Positions 1 to 8,830 are shown, counted from the first letter of the stretch. The stretch is 64,000 nucleotides of DNA from Mesorhizobium xinjiangense (GCF_009749525.1 NZ_WOAC01000015.1:1-64000); one strand, 5' to 3'. Program-made: numbers and translations. The notes: generated from the letters alone by a model not told the origin.

Positions 1-2
1 CA

Positions 3-104
3 TCGCAAGGATCACGTAAAGACACGCCAGAAAACGCCCATCAAAGAAATGCCGGCAAAATTGGCGGCTTCTTCAGCAACCTGCTAAACCAGCATTTTCG
101 GTAA
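3..104 (+). CDS. Possible C-terminal end of a truncated gene at the window edge
   Basis: An open frame enters from the left edge and ends at a TAA, just before the tRNA-Gly gene. It encodes 33 residues ending in a hydrophobic/amide-rich tail (GGFFSNLLNQHFR). There is no start inside the window, so this would be the 3' end of a gene beginning upstream. The family cannot be recognised from so short a piece, and chance openness of 100 bases is quite possible. Confidence 0.22.
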   Translation, partial: SQGSRKDTPENAHQRNAGKIGGFFSNLLNQHFR

Positions 105-109
105 GGTAT

Positions 110-184
110 TGGAGCGGGCGATGGGGATCGAACCCACGACATCAAGCTTGGGAAGCTTGCGTTCTACCACTGAACTACACCCGC
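110..184 (-). tRNA. tRNA-Gly (anticodon CCC), CCA encoded
   Basis: On the minus strand the sequence folds as a full cloverleaf. The acceptor stem GCGGGTG pairs with CGCCCGC (one G-T pair). The anticodon stem CAAGC/GCTTG closes a TTCCCAA loop, giving anticodon CCC, which reads GGG glycine codons. The T arm has the usual GTTCGATCC loop. The discriminator T is followed by an encoded CCA at 110-112. Confidence 0.95.
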
Positions 185-193
185 GTCGCCGAC

Positions 194-223
194 ATTAATC
201 GGCGACGCCGCCTCGTCCGTCAA
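194..223 (-). promoter_or_regulatory. Promoter of tRNA-Gly
   Basis: On the minus strand a TTGACG -35 element (218-223) lies about 17 bases before a GATTAAT-type -10 element (194-200). The predicted transcription start is a few bases before the mature tRNA 5' end at 184. Both elements are close to the sigma-70 consensus. Confidence 0.6.
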
Positions 224-337
224 GAGGCCACTCAAGAGGATTGACGCGCAAGACAATTCGAGACGGCCGACAGACACGCGATCCTTCCCTCTCCTGATGG
301 GGCGGATCGTTCGCCATGCCTTGACGCTGCCACCGCG

Positions 338-1171
338 ATGAAGCAGTGCTTCGCCCATCCCGTTCCAACTGGAGCCTGGCTTTCCGTGTCAACGCTGCAA
401 CGTCTCGTCGAATCGCGCCGCTTCGAACTGTTCATCACCGTGCTGATCATGATCAACGCCGTCACGCTCGGGCTGGAAACCTCGAGCACCGCGATGGCCA
501 AGTTCGGCTCGATCCTGATCGTCTTCGACAGGCTGATCCTCGCCGTCTTCGTGGCCGAGCTCCTGGCCAAATTCGCCGTTTACCGGCTGCGCTTCTTTCA
601 CGATCCGTGGCGCATCTTCGACCTTCTCGTGGTCGGCTTCGCGCTGGTGCCGGCGACCGGCAATCTCTCGGTGCTGCGTGCTCTGCGCATCCTGCGCGTG
701 CTGCGGCTGGTCTCGACCGTGCCGTCGCTGCGCCGCGTCGTCGGCGGCCTCGTCGCGGCCCTGCCGGGCATGGGCTCGATCGTGCTGCTGCTCGGTCTCG
801 TCTTCTACGTCTTTTCCGTCATGGCGACCAAGCTCTATGGCGCAACCTTTCCCGAGTGGTTCGGCAGCATCGGAGCCTCGGCCTATTCGCTGTTCCAGAT
901 CATGACGCTCGAAAGCTGGTCGATGGGCATCGTGCGGCCCGTGATGGAGGTCCACCCCTGGGCCTGGCTGTTCTTCGTTCCCTTCATCGTCACCACGTCG
1001 TTCGCCGTGCTGAACCTGTTCATCGGCATCATCGTGTCGGCGATGCAGGAAGAGCACGACGCCACGGCCTCGGCCGAACGCACGGCGCTGCATGACGAGC
1101 AGGAAACGATCCTCATCGAGATCAGGGCGCTGCGCGAGGAAATCCGGACGCTACGTGCCGAGAACGGGTAG
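338..1171 (+). CDS. Bacterial voltage-gated sodium channel (NaChBac family)
   Basis: A 277-residue single-domain six-helix cation channel of the inner membrane, working as a tetramer. Helices S1-S3 fill roughly residues 25-100. The S4 voltage sensor (about 110-135) shows arginines at every third position (LRALRILRVLRLV). The pore loop carries the selectivity filter TLESWS at residues 190-195, matching the LESWS-type filter of bacterial sodium channels, followed by a hydrophobic S6 and an acidic, coiled-coil C-terminus (EEHDATASAERTALHDEQET) typical of the tetramerisation domain. Length fits the family. The ATG at 338 has no clear ribosome binding site; a GTG at 386 preceded by GGAG would give a start (MSTLQRLVES) more like other members. 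It stands alone next to tRNA-Gly and convergent with dcd. Confidence 0.88.
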   Translation: MKQCFAHPVPTGAWLSVSTLQRLVESRRFELFITVLIMINAVTLGLETSSTAMAKFGSILIVFDRLILAVFVAELLAKFAVYRLRFFHDPWRIFDLLVVGFALVPATGNLSVLRALRILRVLRLVSTVPSLRRVVGGLVAALPGMGSIVLLLGLVFYVFSVMATKLYGATFPEWFGSIGASAYSLFQIMTLESWSMGIVRPVMEVHPWAWLFFVPFIVTTSFAVLNLFIGIIVSAMQEEHDATASAERTALHDEQETILIEIRALREEIRTLRAENG

Positions 1172-1265
1172 AAAATCCAGGAGAAGTTGAAGCCGCTTCC
1201 GTTCGAAATTGCGTGAAATCAAAGAGTTGGATCAGCGAAACGATTCCGTGAACGGGTGAGCCGAT

Positions 1266-2351
1266 CTAACGGAAGTGCTTCGACAGCTTCAGCCCCTGCG
1301 CCTGGTAGTTCGAGCGCAGATCGGCGCCATAGAGTGCCTTCGGGCGGGACAGCATGTGCTCGTAGACCAGCCGGCCGACGGTCTGGCCGTGTTCGAGGAT
1401 GAACGGAACCTCGTGACTGCGCACCTCCAGGACCGCGCGGCTTCCCGTGCCGCCGGCCGCAGAATGGCCGAAACCGGGATCGAAAAAGCCCGCATAATGC
1501 ACGCGGAACTCGCCCACCAGCGGGTCGAAGGGCGTCATCTCGGCGGCATAGTCCGGCGGCACGTGCACCGCCTCGCGCGAGACCAGGATATAGAACTCGT
1601 CGGGATCGAGAATGAGCGCGCGGTCTTCATGCGCCCCGAGAGGCTCCCAGAATTCCATGACGTCGTGCGCGCCGCGCTTGTCGACGTCGATGAGCGAGGT
1701 GTGGTGCTTGCCGCGATAACCCACCAGCCCGTCCGCATTGCCGGCAAGGTCGATCGACAGCGCGATGCCGCCGCCCGTGACATTGGGCTGTTCGGCAGCC
1801 ACCAGCGTGTCCGTCTCGTGCAGCGCCAGAAGGCTTGCCTCATCGAGCATGGCACTGCCCTTCCGGAAGCGGATTTGCGACAGGCGGGAGCCCGTGCGCG
1901 CAACGATCGGGAATGTGCGCGGGCTGACTTCCAGATAGAGCGGCCCCGAATAGCCGGCGGCGATCTTGTCGAATTCCGCCCCGTGATCGGTCATGACGCG
2001 GGTGAAGATGTCGAGCCGGCCCGTCGAGCTCTTCGGATTGGCCGCCGCCGCGATGGCGTCCGGCAGGTCGAGCTGCTCCAGCAGCGGCACGATATATACG
2101 CACCCCGTTTCCAGGACCGCACCGGCGGTAAGATCGATCTCGTGCAGCTTGAGCCGTTCCAGCTTGTCTGCCACCTTGTGCTGCGGGCCGGGCAGAAAGC
2201 TGGCGCGCACACGGTAGGCGCGCTCGCCCAGCCGCAGATCGAGGCTCGCCGGCTGGATCTGATCGTCGTCGAGCGCGCGCGGCGCGGACAGCGAACCGCC
2301 CCCGAAAAGCTGGGCGATCTCGTGATCGGGCAGAATTCCTGACTGGCGCAC
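1266..2351 (-). CDS. dcd: 2'-deoxycytidine 5'-triphosphate deaminase, double-length form
   Basis: Deaminates dCTP to dUTP for thymidylate synthesis in the cytosol. The start is a GTG preceded by AGGAG about ten bases upstream. The protein is 361 residues, nearly twice the roughly 190 residues of the E. coli enzyme. This is the known duplicated form of alphaproteobacteria: an N-terminal segment (DDDQIQPASLDLRLG, residues about 28-42) carries the typical dCTP deaminase opening, and a second half repeats the dUTPase-like fold (VPPDYAAEMTPFDPLVGEFRVHYAGFFDPGFG). A SSTGRLDIFTRVMTD segment is the nucleotide-binding region. It is divergent from metZ, sharing the 199-base intergenic region that contains the SAM-II riboswitch of metZ. 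Confidence 0.92.
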   Translation of the reverse strand: MRQSGILPDHEIAQLFGGGSLSAPRALDDDQIQPASLDLRLGERAYRVRASFLPGPQHKVADKLERLKLHEIDLTAGAVLETGCVYIVPLLEQLDLPDAIAAAANPKSSTGRLDIFTRVMTDHGAEFDKIAAGYSGPLYLEVSPRTFPIVARTGSRLSQIRFRKGSAMLDEASLLALHETDTLVAAEQPNVTGGGIALSIDLAGNADGLVGYRGKHHTSLIDVDKRGAHDVMEFWEPLGAHEDRALILDPDEFYILVSREAVHVPPDYAAEMTPFDPLVGEFRVHYAGFFDPGFGHSAAGGTGSRAVLEVRSHEVPFILEHGQTVGRLVYEHMLSRPKALYGADLRSNYQAQGLKLSKHFR

Positions 2352-2437
2352 TGTTCGGCGGCTCCTGAATTTTCGAGAGGTTTACCTCCGCCGGCGATTG
2401 ACGCAAGAGCCGTTCGGGGCTAATGCAGCCTTTATCC

Positions 2438-2487
2438 CGTGGTGATTTGGCCGGCCGGCTTGCAGCCACGTTAAACAAGTCGCTAAA
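2438..2487 (+). ncRNA. SAM-II riboswitch aptamer (metA motif) upstream of metZ
   Basis: The sequence matches the SAM-II consensus: the P1 stem CGTGG (2438-2442) pairs with CCACG (2466-2470), the loop holds GATTTGGCC, CTTGCAGCCACG follows, and the conserved tail TTAAACAAGTCGCTAAA ends at 2487. The tail folds back into the P1 loop as a pseudoknot. SAM-II aptamers are known almost only from alphaproteobacteria, before methionine biosynthesis genes, which fits metZ 64 bases downstream. Part of the aptamer (2454-2464) is perfectly complementary to 2498-2508, the left arm of the downstream terminator, giving an apparent antiterminator. Confidence 0.93.
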
Positions 2488-2502
2488 GGGCCGATTTTGC
2501 AA

Positions 2503-2532
2503 GCCGGCACGCGACGACGCGGCCGGTTTTTT
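2503..2532 (+). terminator. Intrinsic terminator forming the SAM-II expression platform
   Basis: CCGGC (2504-2508) plus CGCG (2510-2513) pair with CGCG (2518-2521) plus GCCGG (2522-2526) around an ACGA loop, with one bulged A. Six T residues follow at 2527-2532. It lies between the aptamer and the metZ start codon, so termination here would shut off metZ when S-adenosylmethionine is bound. Confidence 0.8.
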
Positions 2533-2550
2533 GTGTTTGAGGCAAGGGTC

Positions 2551-3741
2551 ATGACAAACGAGACAAAACGCAATTGGAAGCCCCAGACGGCGCTGGTTCA
2601 TTCGGGGACGCTGCGCTCCGGCTTCGGCGAGACTTCCGAGGCGATTTATATGACCCAGGGCTTCGTCTATGAGACGGCGGAAGCCGCCGAGGCCCGCTTC
2701 AAGGGCGACGAGCCCGGCTTCATCTATTCGCGCTACGCCAACCCGACCGTCGACATGTTCGAAAAGCGCATGTGCGAACTGGAAGGCGCGCAAGATGCCC
2801 GGGCAACGGCGTCGGGCATGGCCGCCGTTTCGGCCGCGCTCCTGTGTTCGGTGAAGGCGGGAGATCATGTCGTTGCCGCGCGCGCCCTGTTCGGCTCCTG
2901 CCGCTGGGTGGTGGAGACGCTGATGCCGAAATACGGCATCGAAACGACGCTCGTCGACGGCACCGACATCGAGGCCTGGCAGAACGCCGTCAGGCCGAAC
3001 ACCAAACTCTTCTTCCTGGAAAGCCCGACCAACCCGACGCTCGAGGTCATCGACATCGCCGCGGTCGCCAAGATCGCCAATGCGATCGGCGCACGGCTGG
3101 TGGTCGACAATGTCTTCGCCACGCCGCTGCAGCAAAAGCCGCTCGAACTCGGGGCCCATGTCGTCGTCTATTCGGCCACCAAGCACATCGACGGCCAGGG
3201 CCGCTGCCTCGGCGGCGTCGTTCTGTCCGACAAGCAGTGGATCGACGAGCACCTGCACGACTATTTCCGCCACACCGGCCCGTCCCTCTCGCCCTTCAAC
3301 GCCTGGACACTGCTGAAGGGCCTGGAGACGCTGCCGTTGCGCGTGCGCCAGCAAACCGAGACGGCCGGCCGCGTGGCCGAGCATCTCGCCTCCCGCCCGG
3401 CGGTTGTCCGCGTCATCTATCCCGGACGCAAGGACCACCCGCAGGCCGACATCATCGCGCGCCAGATGAAGGGCGGCTCGACCCTGATCTGCCTCGACCT
3501 CAAGGACAAGCGCGCCGCCTTCGACTTCCAGAATGCGCTGGAGATCATCAGGATTTCCAACAATCTGGGCGACTCGAAATCGCTGGTGACGCATCCGGCC
3601 ACCACCACGCACAAGAACCTGACCGACGAGGCGCGCGCCGAGCTGGGCATCAATCCGGGCACGGTGCGCCTGTCGATCGGGCTCGAAGATGCCGACGACC
3701 TGATCGAGGACATCGACCGGGCACTCGGCAAGGCGGCCTGA
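2551..3741 (+). CDS. metZ: O-succinylhomoserine sulfhydrylase
   Basis: A PLP enzyme that makes homocysteine directly from O-succinylhomoserine and sulfide in methionine synthesis, in the cytosol. The 396-residue product has the Cys/Met-metabolism PLP fold. The start shows TALVHSGTLRSGFGETSEAI, as in MetZ proteins; the cofactor region includes YSRYANPT and TASGMAA; the PLP lysine lies in YSATKHIDGQGR (K of SATKH). The ATG at 2551 was chosen because an upstream in-frame start would lie inside the terminator and aptamer; GAGGCAAGGG precedes it. Regulation is by the SAM-II riboswitch and terminator just upstream. A cystathionine gamma-synthase role is the main alternative, but the N-terminus and riboswitch favour MetZ. 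Confidence 0.92.
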   Translation: MTNETKRNWKPQTALVHSGTLRSGFGETSEAIYMTQGFVYETAEAAEARFKGDEPGFIYSRYANPTVDMFEKRMCELEGAQDARATASGMAAVSAALLCSVKAGDHVVAARALFGSCRWVVETLMPKYGIETTLVDGTDIEAWQNAVRPNTKLFFLESPTNPTLEVIDIAAVAKIANAIGARLVVDNVFATPLQQKPLELGAHVVVYSATKHIDGQGRCLGGVVLSDKQWIDEHLHDYFRHTGPSLSPFNAWTLLKGLETLPLRVRQQTETAGRVAEHLASRPAVVRVIYPGRKDHPQADIIARQMKGGSTLICLDLKDKRAAFDFQNALEIIRISNNLGDSKSLVTHPATTTHKNLTDEARAELGINPGTVRLSIGLEDADDLIEDIDRALGKAA

Positions 3742-3760
3742 ACGCCACACCCCTCCACCG

Positions 3761-3885
3761 CCATCCCGGAAGCCCGCAGGGCTATCCGGGACCTAGAGAT
3801 ATGCGCGCCAGATCAATAAGTTGAAGCATGTACCTTCGCTCAATGGGTCCCGGCTCGCGCGGCTTCGCCGCTTGGCCGGGATGAC
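3761..3885 (+). repeat. Intergenic palindromic (REP-like) repeat cluster
   Basis: Three units lie after metZ. A hairpin at 3764-3791 pairs TCCCGGAAGCCC with GGGCTATCCGGGA. Then comes a partial copy (about 3797-3840) of the AGATATGCGCGCCAGATCAA / CATGTACCTTCGCTCAA element also present at 57648-57720. A second hairpin follows (about 3846-3882, CCCGGC...GCCGGGAT). These could act as a transcript end for metZ and the convergent gene at 3949. Confidence 0.6.
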
Positions 3886-3948
3886 GCGTGTTGCGCGGGT
3901 TGCTGCGCCACCTCCTCGGAGGGGCTGTCCGGCACCCTCGCCGACGCT

Positions 3949-4494
3949 TCAGCGATGCCAGGGCAGTTTCAGGCGCTCGAGTACATCGGCCGCCGCCAGA
4001 TCTTGCGCCATTGGACCGGTTTCGCCTTCGTTCACCGCCTCTTCGGACGGGCTCGTGGCGGCGGCGTCAGCCGTTCCCGCCTCGACTACAGGCTTGTTTT
4101 CGTCCGAAACTCCGACGATGGCGTCCGCCTCCACCTCGACCAGCCAGCCCGTATCGATAAAGCCGGCCACCTGGACGAAAGTGCAGGCGGGTCGGATCTC
4201 GCCGAAATATTCGCCATGCGCCCAGGCCGCCTCGCGCCAGGCCGAAATGTCGGTCAGCATGATGCGGGTCCTGACGACGTCTTCGAGACGACCGCCGGCG
4301 TCTGCGATCGCCTTTTCGACGATCTCCAGGCAGCGCACCGTCTGTCCGTAGACATCGCCGCTGGCGGCGGTCTCGCCGTCCTCGCCGATCGGCGCCGTGC
4401 CGGCAACCGCGATATGCGGGCCCGCGCGCACAGCGCGTGAAAACCCGATCAGCGGTTCGAGATGAGAGCCGGAACTCACAATGGCGTATGTCAT
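3949..4494 (-). CDS. RidA/YjgF-family protein with C-terminal tail
   Basis: A 181-residue protein of the RidA (YjgF/YER057c/UK114) family. Residues 1-125 form the Rid domain (SRAVRAGPHIAVAGTAPIG, then a segment ending VEVEADAIVG). Canonical RidA proteins deaminate reactive enamine/imine intermediates with a conserved arginine in a PAR motif; here that position reads RPACTFVQV, so the arginine is replaced by cysteine, as in the less understood Rid subfamilies. The last 50 residues are an acidic, probably disordered extension not usual for the family. The ATG at 4494 is fixed by a very strong ribosome binding site (AGGAGGAGG). It lies 68 bases behind the CDP-alcohol phosphatidyltransferase gene in the same direction. 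Confidence 0.82.
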   Translation of the reverse strand: MTYAIVSSGSHLEPLIGFSRAVRAGPHIAVAGTAPIGEDGETAASGDVYGQTVRCLEIVEKAIADAGGRLEDVVRTRIMLTDISAWREAAWAHGEYFGEIRPACTFVQVAGFIDTGWLVEVEADAIVGVSDENKPVVEAGTADAAATSPSEEAVNEGETGPMAQDLAAADVLERLKLPWHR

Positions 4495-4562
4495 CCGATC
4501 CTCCTCCTGCCTTGCGCCAGGTGCGACGGCCACGTCCCGAAACCCGTGACCCGGCAAACCGC

Positions 4563-5231
4563 TCAGCCGAACGTGCCCACCGCCAGCACAATGCGCGACA
4601 CGGCCGTATAAATGCAAATTGCGGCAAAGACATAAGCGATCGGCGCGAACCAGGCCGGCACGAGGCAAAAGGCGGCGAAGACGGCGATCGTCTCGGTCGC
4701 CTCGGCCAATCCGGTGGTGAAGAAGAGCGATTTCGCTCCCCTGCTGCTGCTCGAAAGGCCGCGCTTTTCGGCCAAGATGGCAAAGGCGAGAAAACTCGCC
4801 CCGTTGGCGTAGAAGGAAAACAAGAGCACCGCCGCCGCCAGGGCATTCGATGCCGGATCGGCGACCGCGAAGCCGAGCGGCACGGCGCCGTAGACGACGA
4901 AATCGAGCACGATGTCGAGATAGCCGCCAATGTCCGTGCGCCCCTTGATGGCGGCGACGGCGCCGTCGAGACCGTCGCCGAGGCGGCTCAGGAGGATGAG
5001 CGCGAGGCCCCACCATTCGTGGCCGAGCGCAATGGCGCCGGCCGCCGCAAGACCGCCGGCGCAGGCGGCCAGTGTGATGGCGTTGGGCGTGACCCCGGCC
5101 GCGGCGAGATGCCGGGCGATGCGCTGCAGGGCCGGGTCGAGCCGGCGGCGCGCCCAGCCGTCAAGCACAACGCGTCTCCCGGCCTGCTGACGCGACCGCC
5201 CACCCCGACCAGGCGGAAGCCGAAGCGCCAT
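4563..5231 (-). CDS. CDP-alcohol phosphatidyltransferase family membrane protein
   Basis: An inner-membrane enzyme that joins a CDP-activated lipid head group or diacylglycerol to an alcohol. The 222-residue product carries the family signature as [20 protein letters not shown] followed by DIVLD (about residues 94-118), with the four aspartates present; the usual AR pair reads AA. Five or six hydrophobic helices follow. The exact alcohol cannot be told; phosphatidylglycerophosphate synthase and cardiolipin synthase types are both possible. The ATG at 5231 is preferred to an upstream TTG. It is divergent from apaG by about 70 bases and followed by the RidA-like gene. Confidence 0.8.
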   Translation of the reverse strand: MALRLPPGRGGRSRQQAGRRVVLDGWARRRLDPALQRIARHLAAAGVTPNAITLAACAGGLAAAGAIALGHEWWGLALILLSRLGDGLDGAVAAIKGRTDIGGYLDIVLDFVVYGAVPLGFAVADPASNALAAAVLLFSFYANGASFLAFAILAEKRGLSSSSRGAKSLFFTTGLAEATETIAVFAAFCLVPAWFAPIAYVFAAICIYTAVSRIVLAVGTFG

Positions 5232-5299
5232 ATCGGCGGTTGACCCGCACCGCAGTGTCGGCAAAGATTTGTCTCATTGTGAGTCCCGGAGCTTGTGTC

Positions 5300-5692
5300 A
5301 TGTATCGGGCCATTACACGCAACATCGAGGTCAGCGTCGAGCCGTTTTATCTGGCCGACCGATCGGAGCCGGAGGACGGCCACTATGTGTGGGCCTACCG
5401 CGTGACGATCGCCAATCGTTCGGACGAGTTCGTGCAATTGATAAGCCGCTACTGGCATATCACGGACGCGTCGGGGCGCGTGGAGGAAGTGCGCGGGGCC
5501 GGCGTTGTCGGAGAGCAGCCGGAGCTCAACCCCGGCGACAGTTTCCAGTACACGTCCGGATGCCCGCTGCCCACGCCGTCCGGCATCATGGAAGGCCGCT
5601 ACACGATGCGCGACGGCGGCGGCACGTTGTTCGAAGTCGAAATCCCGGCCTTTTCGCTGGACCTGCCCGACGCAGGCCGCATCGTCAATTGA
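5300..5692 (+). CDS. apaG: ApaG domain protein
   Basis: A 130-residue small cytosolic protein of the ApaG family, a fibronectin-III-like beta fold. Typical family stretches are visible: [17 protein letters not shown] at the start, [15 protein letters not shown], the central [20 protein letters not shown] with the [11 protein letters not shown] segment, and a final [14 protein letters not shown]. ApaG has been linked to cobalt/magnesium resistance, but its biochemical role is not settled. Length and start (MYRA) match other members; the upstream in-frame extension is ignored. It is convergent with hslO, with only three bases between stop codons. Confidence 0.92.
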   Translation: MYRAITRNIEVSVEPFYLADRSEPEDGHYVWAYRVTIANRSDEFVQLISRYWHITDASGRVEEVRGAGVVGEQPELNPGDSFQYTSGCPLPTPSGIMEGRYTMRDGGGTLFEVEIPAFSLDLPDAGRIVN

Positions 5693-5695
5693 CCC

Positions 5696-6688
5696 CTACT
5701 CGCCCTTATGGCCGAATTCGGCCGGGTCGAACCGGTAATGCTTCGAACAGAATTCGCAACTGACGTTGATCGAGCCGTCCTCGACGCTTTCGGCGATTTC
5801 CTCGTCTGTGAAACCTTCCAGAATGGTGCGGATCTTGTCGCGCGAACACGAACAATCGTCCTGGACGGCGGTGCCTGCAAAAACCCGCACGCCATGCTCA
5901 TGGAACAGCCGGTAGAGCAGCCGTTCGGCGCCGATCGTCGGATCGAGAAGCTCGTCGACCTCGATCGTCGACATGAGGGCCAGCACCTCGGTCCATGAAT
6001 CGTCGACATTGCCGCGGTCGGTCTCGCCGTCGTCGCCATCGCCGCCGTGGAGGTCTGGCATGCGCAGCCGCTCCGGCGCGTCGGGGAGAAACTGCGCCAG
6101 CATGCCGCCGGCGCGCCAGTGTGGGCGCCGGCCGCCCTCGCCCGCCACCATCTGGCGCGCAACGGCCAACCGCACCTCGGTCGGAATCTGCTCCGACTGG
6201 CGGAAATAGACCCGCGCGATCTCCTCGAGCGACGAGCCGTCGAGCTGCACGACGCCCTGATAGCGCTGCATGTGCGATCCCTGGTCGATGGTGAGCGCCA
6301 GAACGCCCTTGCCCAGCAGCTCCTCGGGCGAAGTGCGCCCCTCGGCCTCGGCATCGGCAAGCTTCTGCTCGTCGAACCGTGCATAGGCGCGGATGGAGCC
6401 GGGTGTGGCGAAATCGGCCACCAGCATGTCGACCGGTCCGTCCGATTGCGTCTGGACGATGAACTTGCCGTCGAACTTGAGTGACGAGCCGAGCAGCGAT
6501 GTGAGCACGATGATCTCGGCCAGAAGGCACGACACGGGCTCGGGATAGTCGTGCCGGTCCAGGATGTCGTCCAGCATCGGGCCGAGCTGGACGATGCGGC
6601 CGCGCACGTCCAGCGGCTCGACCTGGAACGGCACGACATGGTCGTCGCCGGCCGGCTGCAATTCGCCTATGAGCTGTGGTTCGTTCAC
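5696..6688 (-). CDS. hslO: Redox-regulated chaperone Hsp33
   Basis: A cytosolic holdase chaperone switched on by oxidation. The 330-residue product has the N-terminal Hsp33 fold (residues about 20-240) and the C-terminal zinc switch: a CSC pair in QDDCSCSRDK and a CEFC pair in VSCEFCSKHY, about 30 residues apart, the family's CxC...CxxC arrangement. A Gly/Asp-rich insertion (HGGDGDDGETDRGN) sits before the linker. The start is a GTG right after argF, whose stop codon is only a few bases upstream, so it is probably translated from the argD-argF transcript, an arrangement common in rhizobia. Confidence 0.94.
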   Translation of the reverse strand: MNEPQLIGELQPAGDDHVVPFQVEPLDVRGRIVQLGPMLDDILDRHDYPEPVSCLLAEIIVLTSLLGSSLKFDGKFIVQTQSDGPVDMLVADFATPGSIRAYARFDEQKLADAEAEGRTSPEELLGKGVLALTIDQGSHMQRYQGVVQLDGSSLEEIARVYFRQSEQIPTEVRLAVARQMVAGEGGRRPHWRAGGMLAQFLPDAPERLRMPDLHGGDGDDGETDRGNVDDSWTEVLALMSTIEVDELLDPTIGAERLLYRLFHEHGVRVFAGTAVQDDCSCSRDKIRTILEGFTDEEIAESVEDGSINVSCEFCSKHYRFDPAEFGHKGE

Positions 6689-6692
6689 TCAG

Positions 6693-7613
6693 TCACTCTC
6701 CGGACAAACACCAGGCGAGCACCGCCTTTTGCGCATGAAGGCGGTTCTCGGCCTCATCGAACACGACGGACTGCGGACCGTCGATCACGCCGTCCGTCAC
6801 CTCCTCGCCGCGGTGGGCGGGCAGGCAGTGCATGAAAAGGGCGTCGGGCTTTGCATGCGCCATCAGCTTTTCGTTGACCTGGTAAGGCACGAAGACGTTG
6901 TGGCCGCGCGCGCGATGCTCCTGGCCCATCGACACCCATGTGTCGGTGATGACGCAATCGGCGTCGCGCACCGCGTCCTCGGCGGAGCCGCAGAACGAGA
7001 TCCGCGCGCCTTCGCCGCGCGCCCAGTCGACATATTTCTCGCCCGGCTCGCTGCCCTCGGGAACCGCGACATTGAGACTGAAGTCGAAGCGGGCGGCCGC
7101 CTCGACGAGCGAATGCAGCACATTGTTGCCGTCGCCCGTCCAGGCGAAGAGCTTGCCCTTGACGCTGCCGCGATGCTCCTCATAGGTCAGCACATCGGCC
7201 ATGATCTGGCAGGGATGGGTGTCGTCGGTCAGGCCGTTGATTACGGGCACCGTGGCGTTCTCCGACAGCTCCAGCAACCGCTCATGCGAGGTCGTGCGGA
7301 TCATGATGATGTCGACATAGCGCGACAGGACCTTGGCCGTGTCTGCGATCGTCTCGCTGCGCCCGAGCTGCATTTCGGTGCCCGTCAGCATGATCGTCTC
7401 GCCGCCGAGCTGGCGCATGCCGACATCGAAGGAAACACGGGTGCGCGTCGACGGCTTGTCGAAGATCATCGCCAGCACCTTGCCGTCGAAGGGTTTTGAG
7501 CGGGCGCCGGATTTCAGTTCCGACTTTCGTGCGCGCGCATCATCGAGGATCGCCCGAAGATCAGCCGCCGGCACGGTTGAAAGATCGGTGAAATGGCGCA
7601 GGCCAGCCTTCAT
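6693..7613 (-). CDS. argF: Ornithine carbamoyltransferase
   Basis: Makes citrulline from ornithine and carbamoyl phosphate in arginine synthesis, in the cytosol. The 306-residue product has the carbamoyl-phosphate loop KPSTRTR (about residue 54-60), the HPCQ motif ([12 protein letters not shown]), the ornithine-binding DTWVSMG loop, and the catalytic HCLPAHRG. The ATG at 7613 is preceded by GGAGGGACTTTG; a longer frame upstream is rejected. It follows argD by about 20 bases and is followed by hslO. Confidence 0.96.
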   Translation of the reverse strand: MKAGLRHFTDLSTVPAADLRAILDDARARKSELKSGARSKPFDGKVLAMIFDKPSTRTRVSFDVGMRQLGGETIMLTGTEMQLGRSETIADTAKVLSRYVDIIMIRTTSHERLLELSENATVPVINGLTDDTHPCQIMADVLTYEEHRGSVKGKLFAWTGDGNNVLHSLVEAAARFDFSLNVAVPEGSEPGEKYVDWARGEGARISFCGSAEDAVRDADCVITDTWVSMGQEHRARGHNVFVPYQVNEKLMAHAKPDALFMHCLPAHRGEEVTDGVIDGPQSVVFDEAENRLHAQKAVLAWCLSGE

Positions 7614-7633
7614 CAAAGTCCCTCCACGGGTAA

Positions 7634-8830
7634 TCATCCTTGCTCCAGTTCGGCCGTGGCGGCCAGGTGCGCCGCGGCCTGCCGGATACGCTCGAGACCG
7701 TCGCGGATCTCCTCGTCCGACACCGTCAGCGGAGGCAGCAGCCGGACGACATTGTCGCCGCCGGGCGCCGTCAGGAGCTTGCTCTCGCGCAACGCCAGAT
7801 TGACCTTCGCATTGGGCATCCTGCATTTGAGCCCGAGCATCAGCCCTGTGCCGCGGAACTCCTCGAAGACCTGCGGAAACTCATCGACGATCTGAGCAAG
7901 ACCCTGCTTGAAGAGCAGCGACTTGCGGCTTACCTCGTCGAGAAAGCCGTCCTCCAGGATCACGTCGAGCACGGCATTGCCGACCGCCATGGCAAGCGGG
8001 TTGCCGCCGAAGGTCGTGCCGTGCACGCCGGCCGTCATGCCGCTCGCCGCCTCGGCGGTAGCGAGACAGGCCGACATGGGAAAGCCGCCGCCGATGCCTT
8101 TTGCGACCGCCATGATGTCCGGCGCAATACCGGCCCATTCATAGGCGAACAGCTTGCCCGTGCGCCCGACGCCGCATTGGACCTCGTCGAATATCAGGAG
8201 CAGGCCATGCTCGTCGCACAGCGCGCGAATGGCGCGCAGCGTCTCCTTCGAAACGGTGCGGATCCCGCCTTCGCCCTGCAGCGGCTCGATGAGGATCGCC
8301 GCCGTCTCGGGTCCGATCGCGCCCTTCAAGGCTTCCATGTCGGCGAATGGCACCTGATCGAAGCCTTCGACCTTGGGCCCGAACCCTTCCAGATATTTCG
8401 GCTGGCCGCCGGCCGCAATGGTCGCCAGGGTACGGCCGTGGAACGCGCCCTCGAAGGTGACGATGCGATAGCGCTCGGGATGGCCACCGACATACTGGTA
8501 GCGCCGCGCAGTCTTGATCGCGCATTCCAGTGCCTCGGCGCCCGAATTGGCGAAAAAGACCTTGTCGGCGAATGTGTTGGTCGCCAGTCGCTCGCCGAGC
8601 CGGTCCTGATCCGGGATGTTGTAGAGATTGGAGATGTGCCAGAGCTTGCCGGCCTGCTCGGTGAGCGCGGCCACGAGATGCGGATGGCCGTGGCCGAGCG
8701 AGTTGACGGCGATCCCGGCGGCGAAATCGAGATAGCGCTCCCCCTCGGCAGTCACCAGCCAGCTTCCGTCACCGCGCTCGAATTCGAGCGGGGCGCGAGC
8801 GAAGGTTTCATATAGCGCCGATGCGGTCAT
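7634..8830 (-). CDS. argD: Acetylornithine aminotransferase
   Basis: A class III PLP aminotransferase converting N-acetylglutamate semialdehyde to N-acetylornithine; it may also serve in lysine synthesis. The 398-residue product shows the N-terminal [20 protein letters not shown], the [14 protein letters not shown] cofactor loop, [12 protein letters not shown], and the PLP lysine in [12 protein letters not shown]. The ATG at 8830 has GGAG eight bases upstream; an ATG at 8845 would add five residues. First gene of argD-argF-hslO. The leader carries a hairpin with a T-tract and a strong promoter (8910-8971). Confidence 0.95.
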   Translation of the reverse strand: MTASALYETFARAPLEFERGDGSWLVTAEGERYLDFAAGIAVNSLGHGHPHLVAALTEQAGKLWHISNLYNIPDQDRLGERLATNTFADKVFFANSGAEALECAIKTARRYQYVGGHPERYRIVTFEGAFHGRTLATIAAGGQPKYLEGFGPKVEGFDQVPFADMEALKGAIGPETAAILIEPLQGEGGIRTVSKETLRAIRALCDEHGLLLIFDEVQCGVGRTGKLFAYEWAGIAPDIMAVAKGIGGGFPMSACLATAEAASGMTAGVHGTTFGGNPLAMAVGNAVLDVILEDGFLDEVSRKSLLFKQGLAQIVDEFPQVFEEFRGTGLMLGLKCRMPNAKVNLALRESKLLTAPGGDNVVRLLPPLTVSDEEIRDGLERIRQAAAHLAATAELEQG

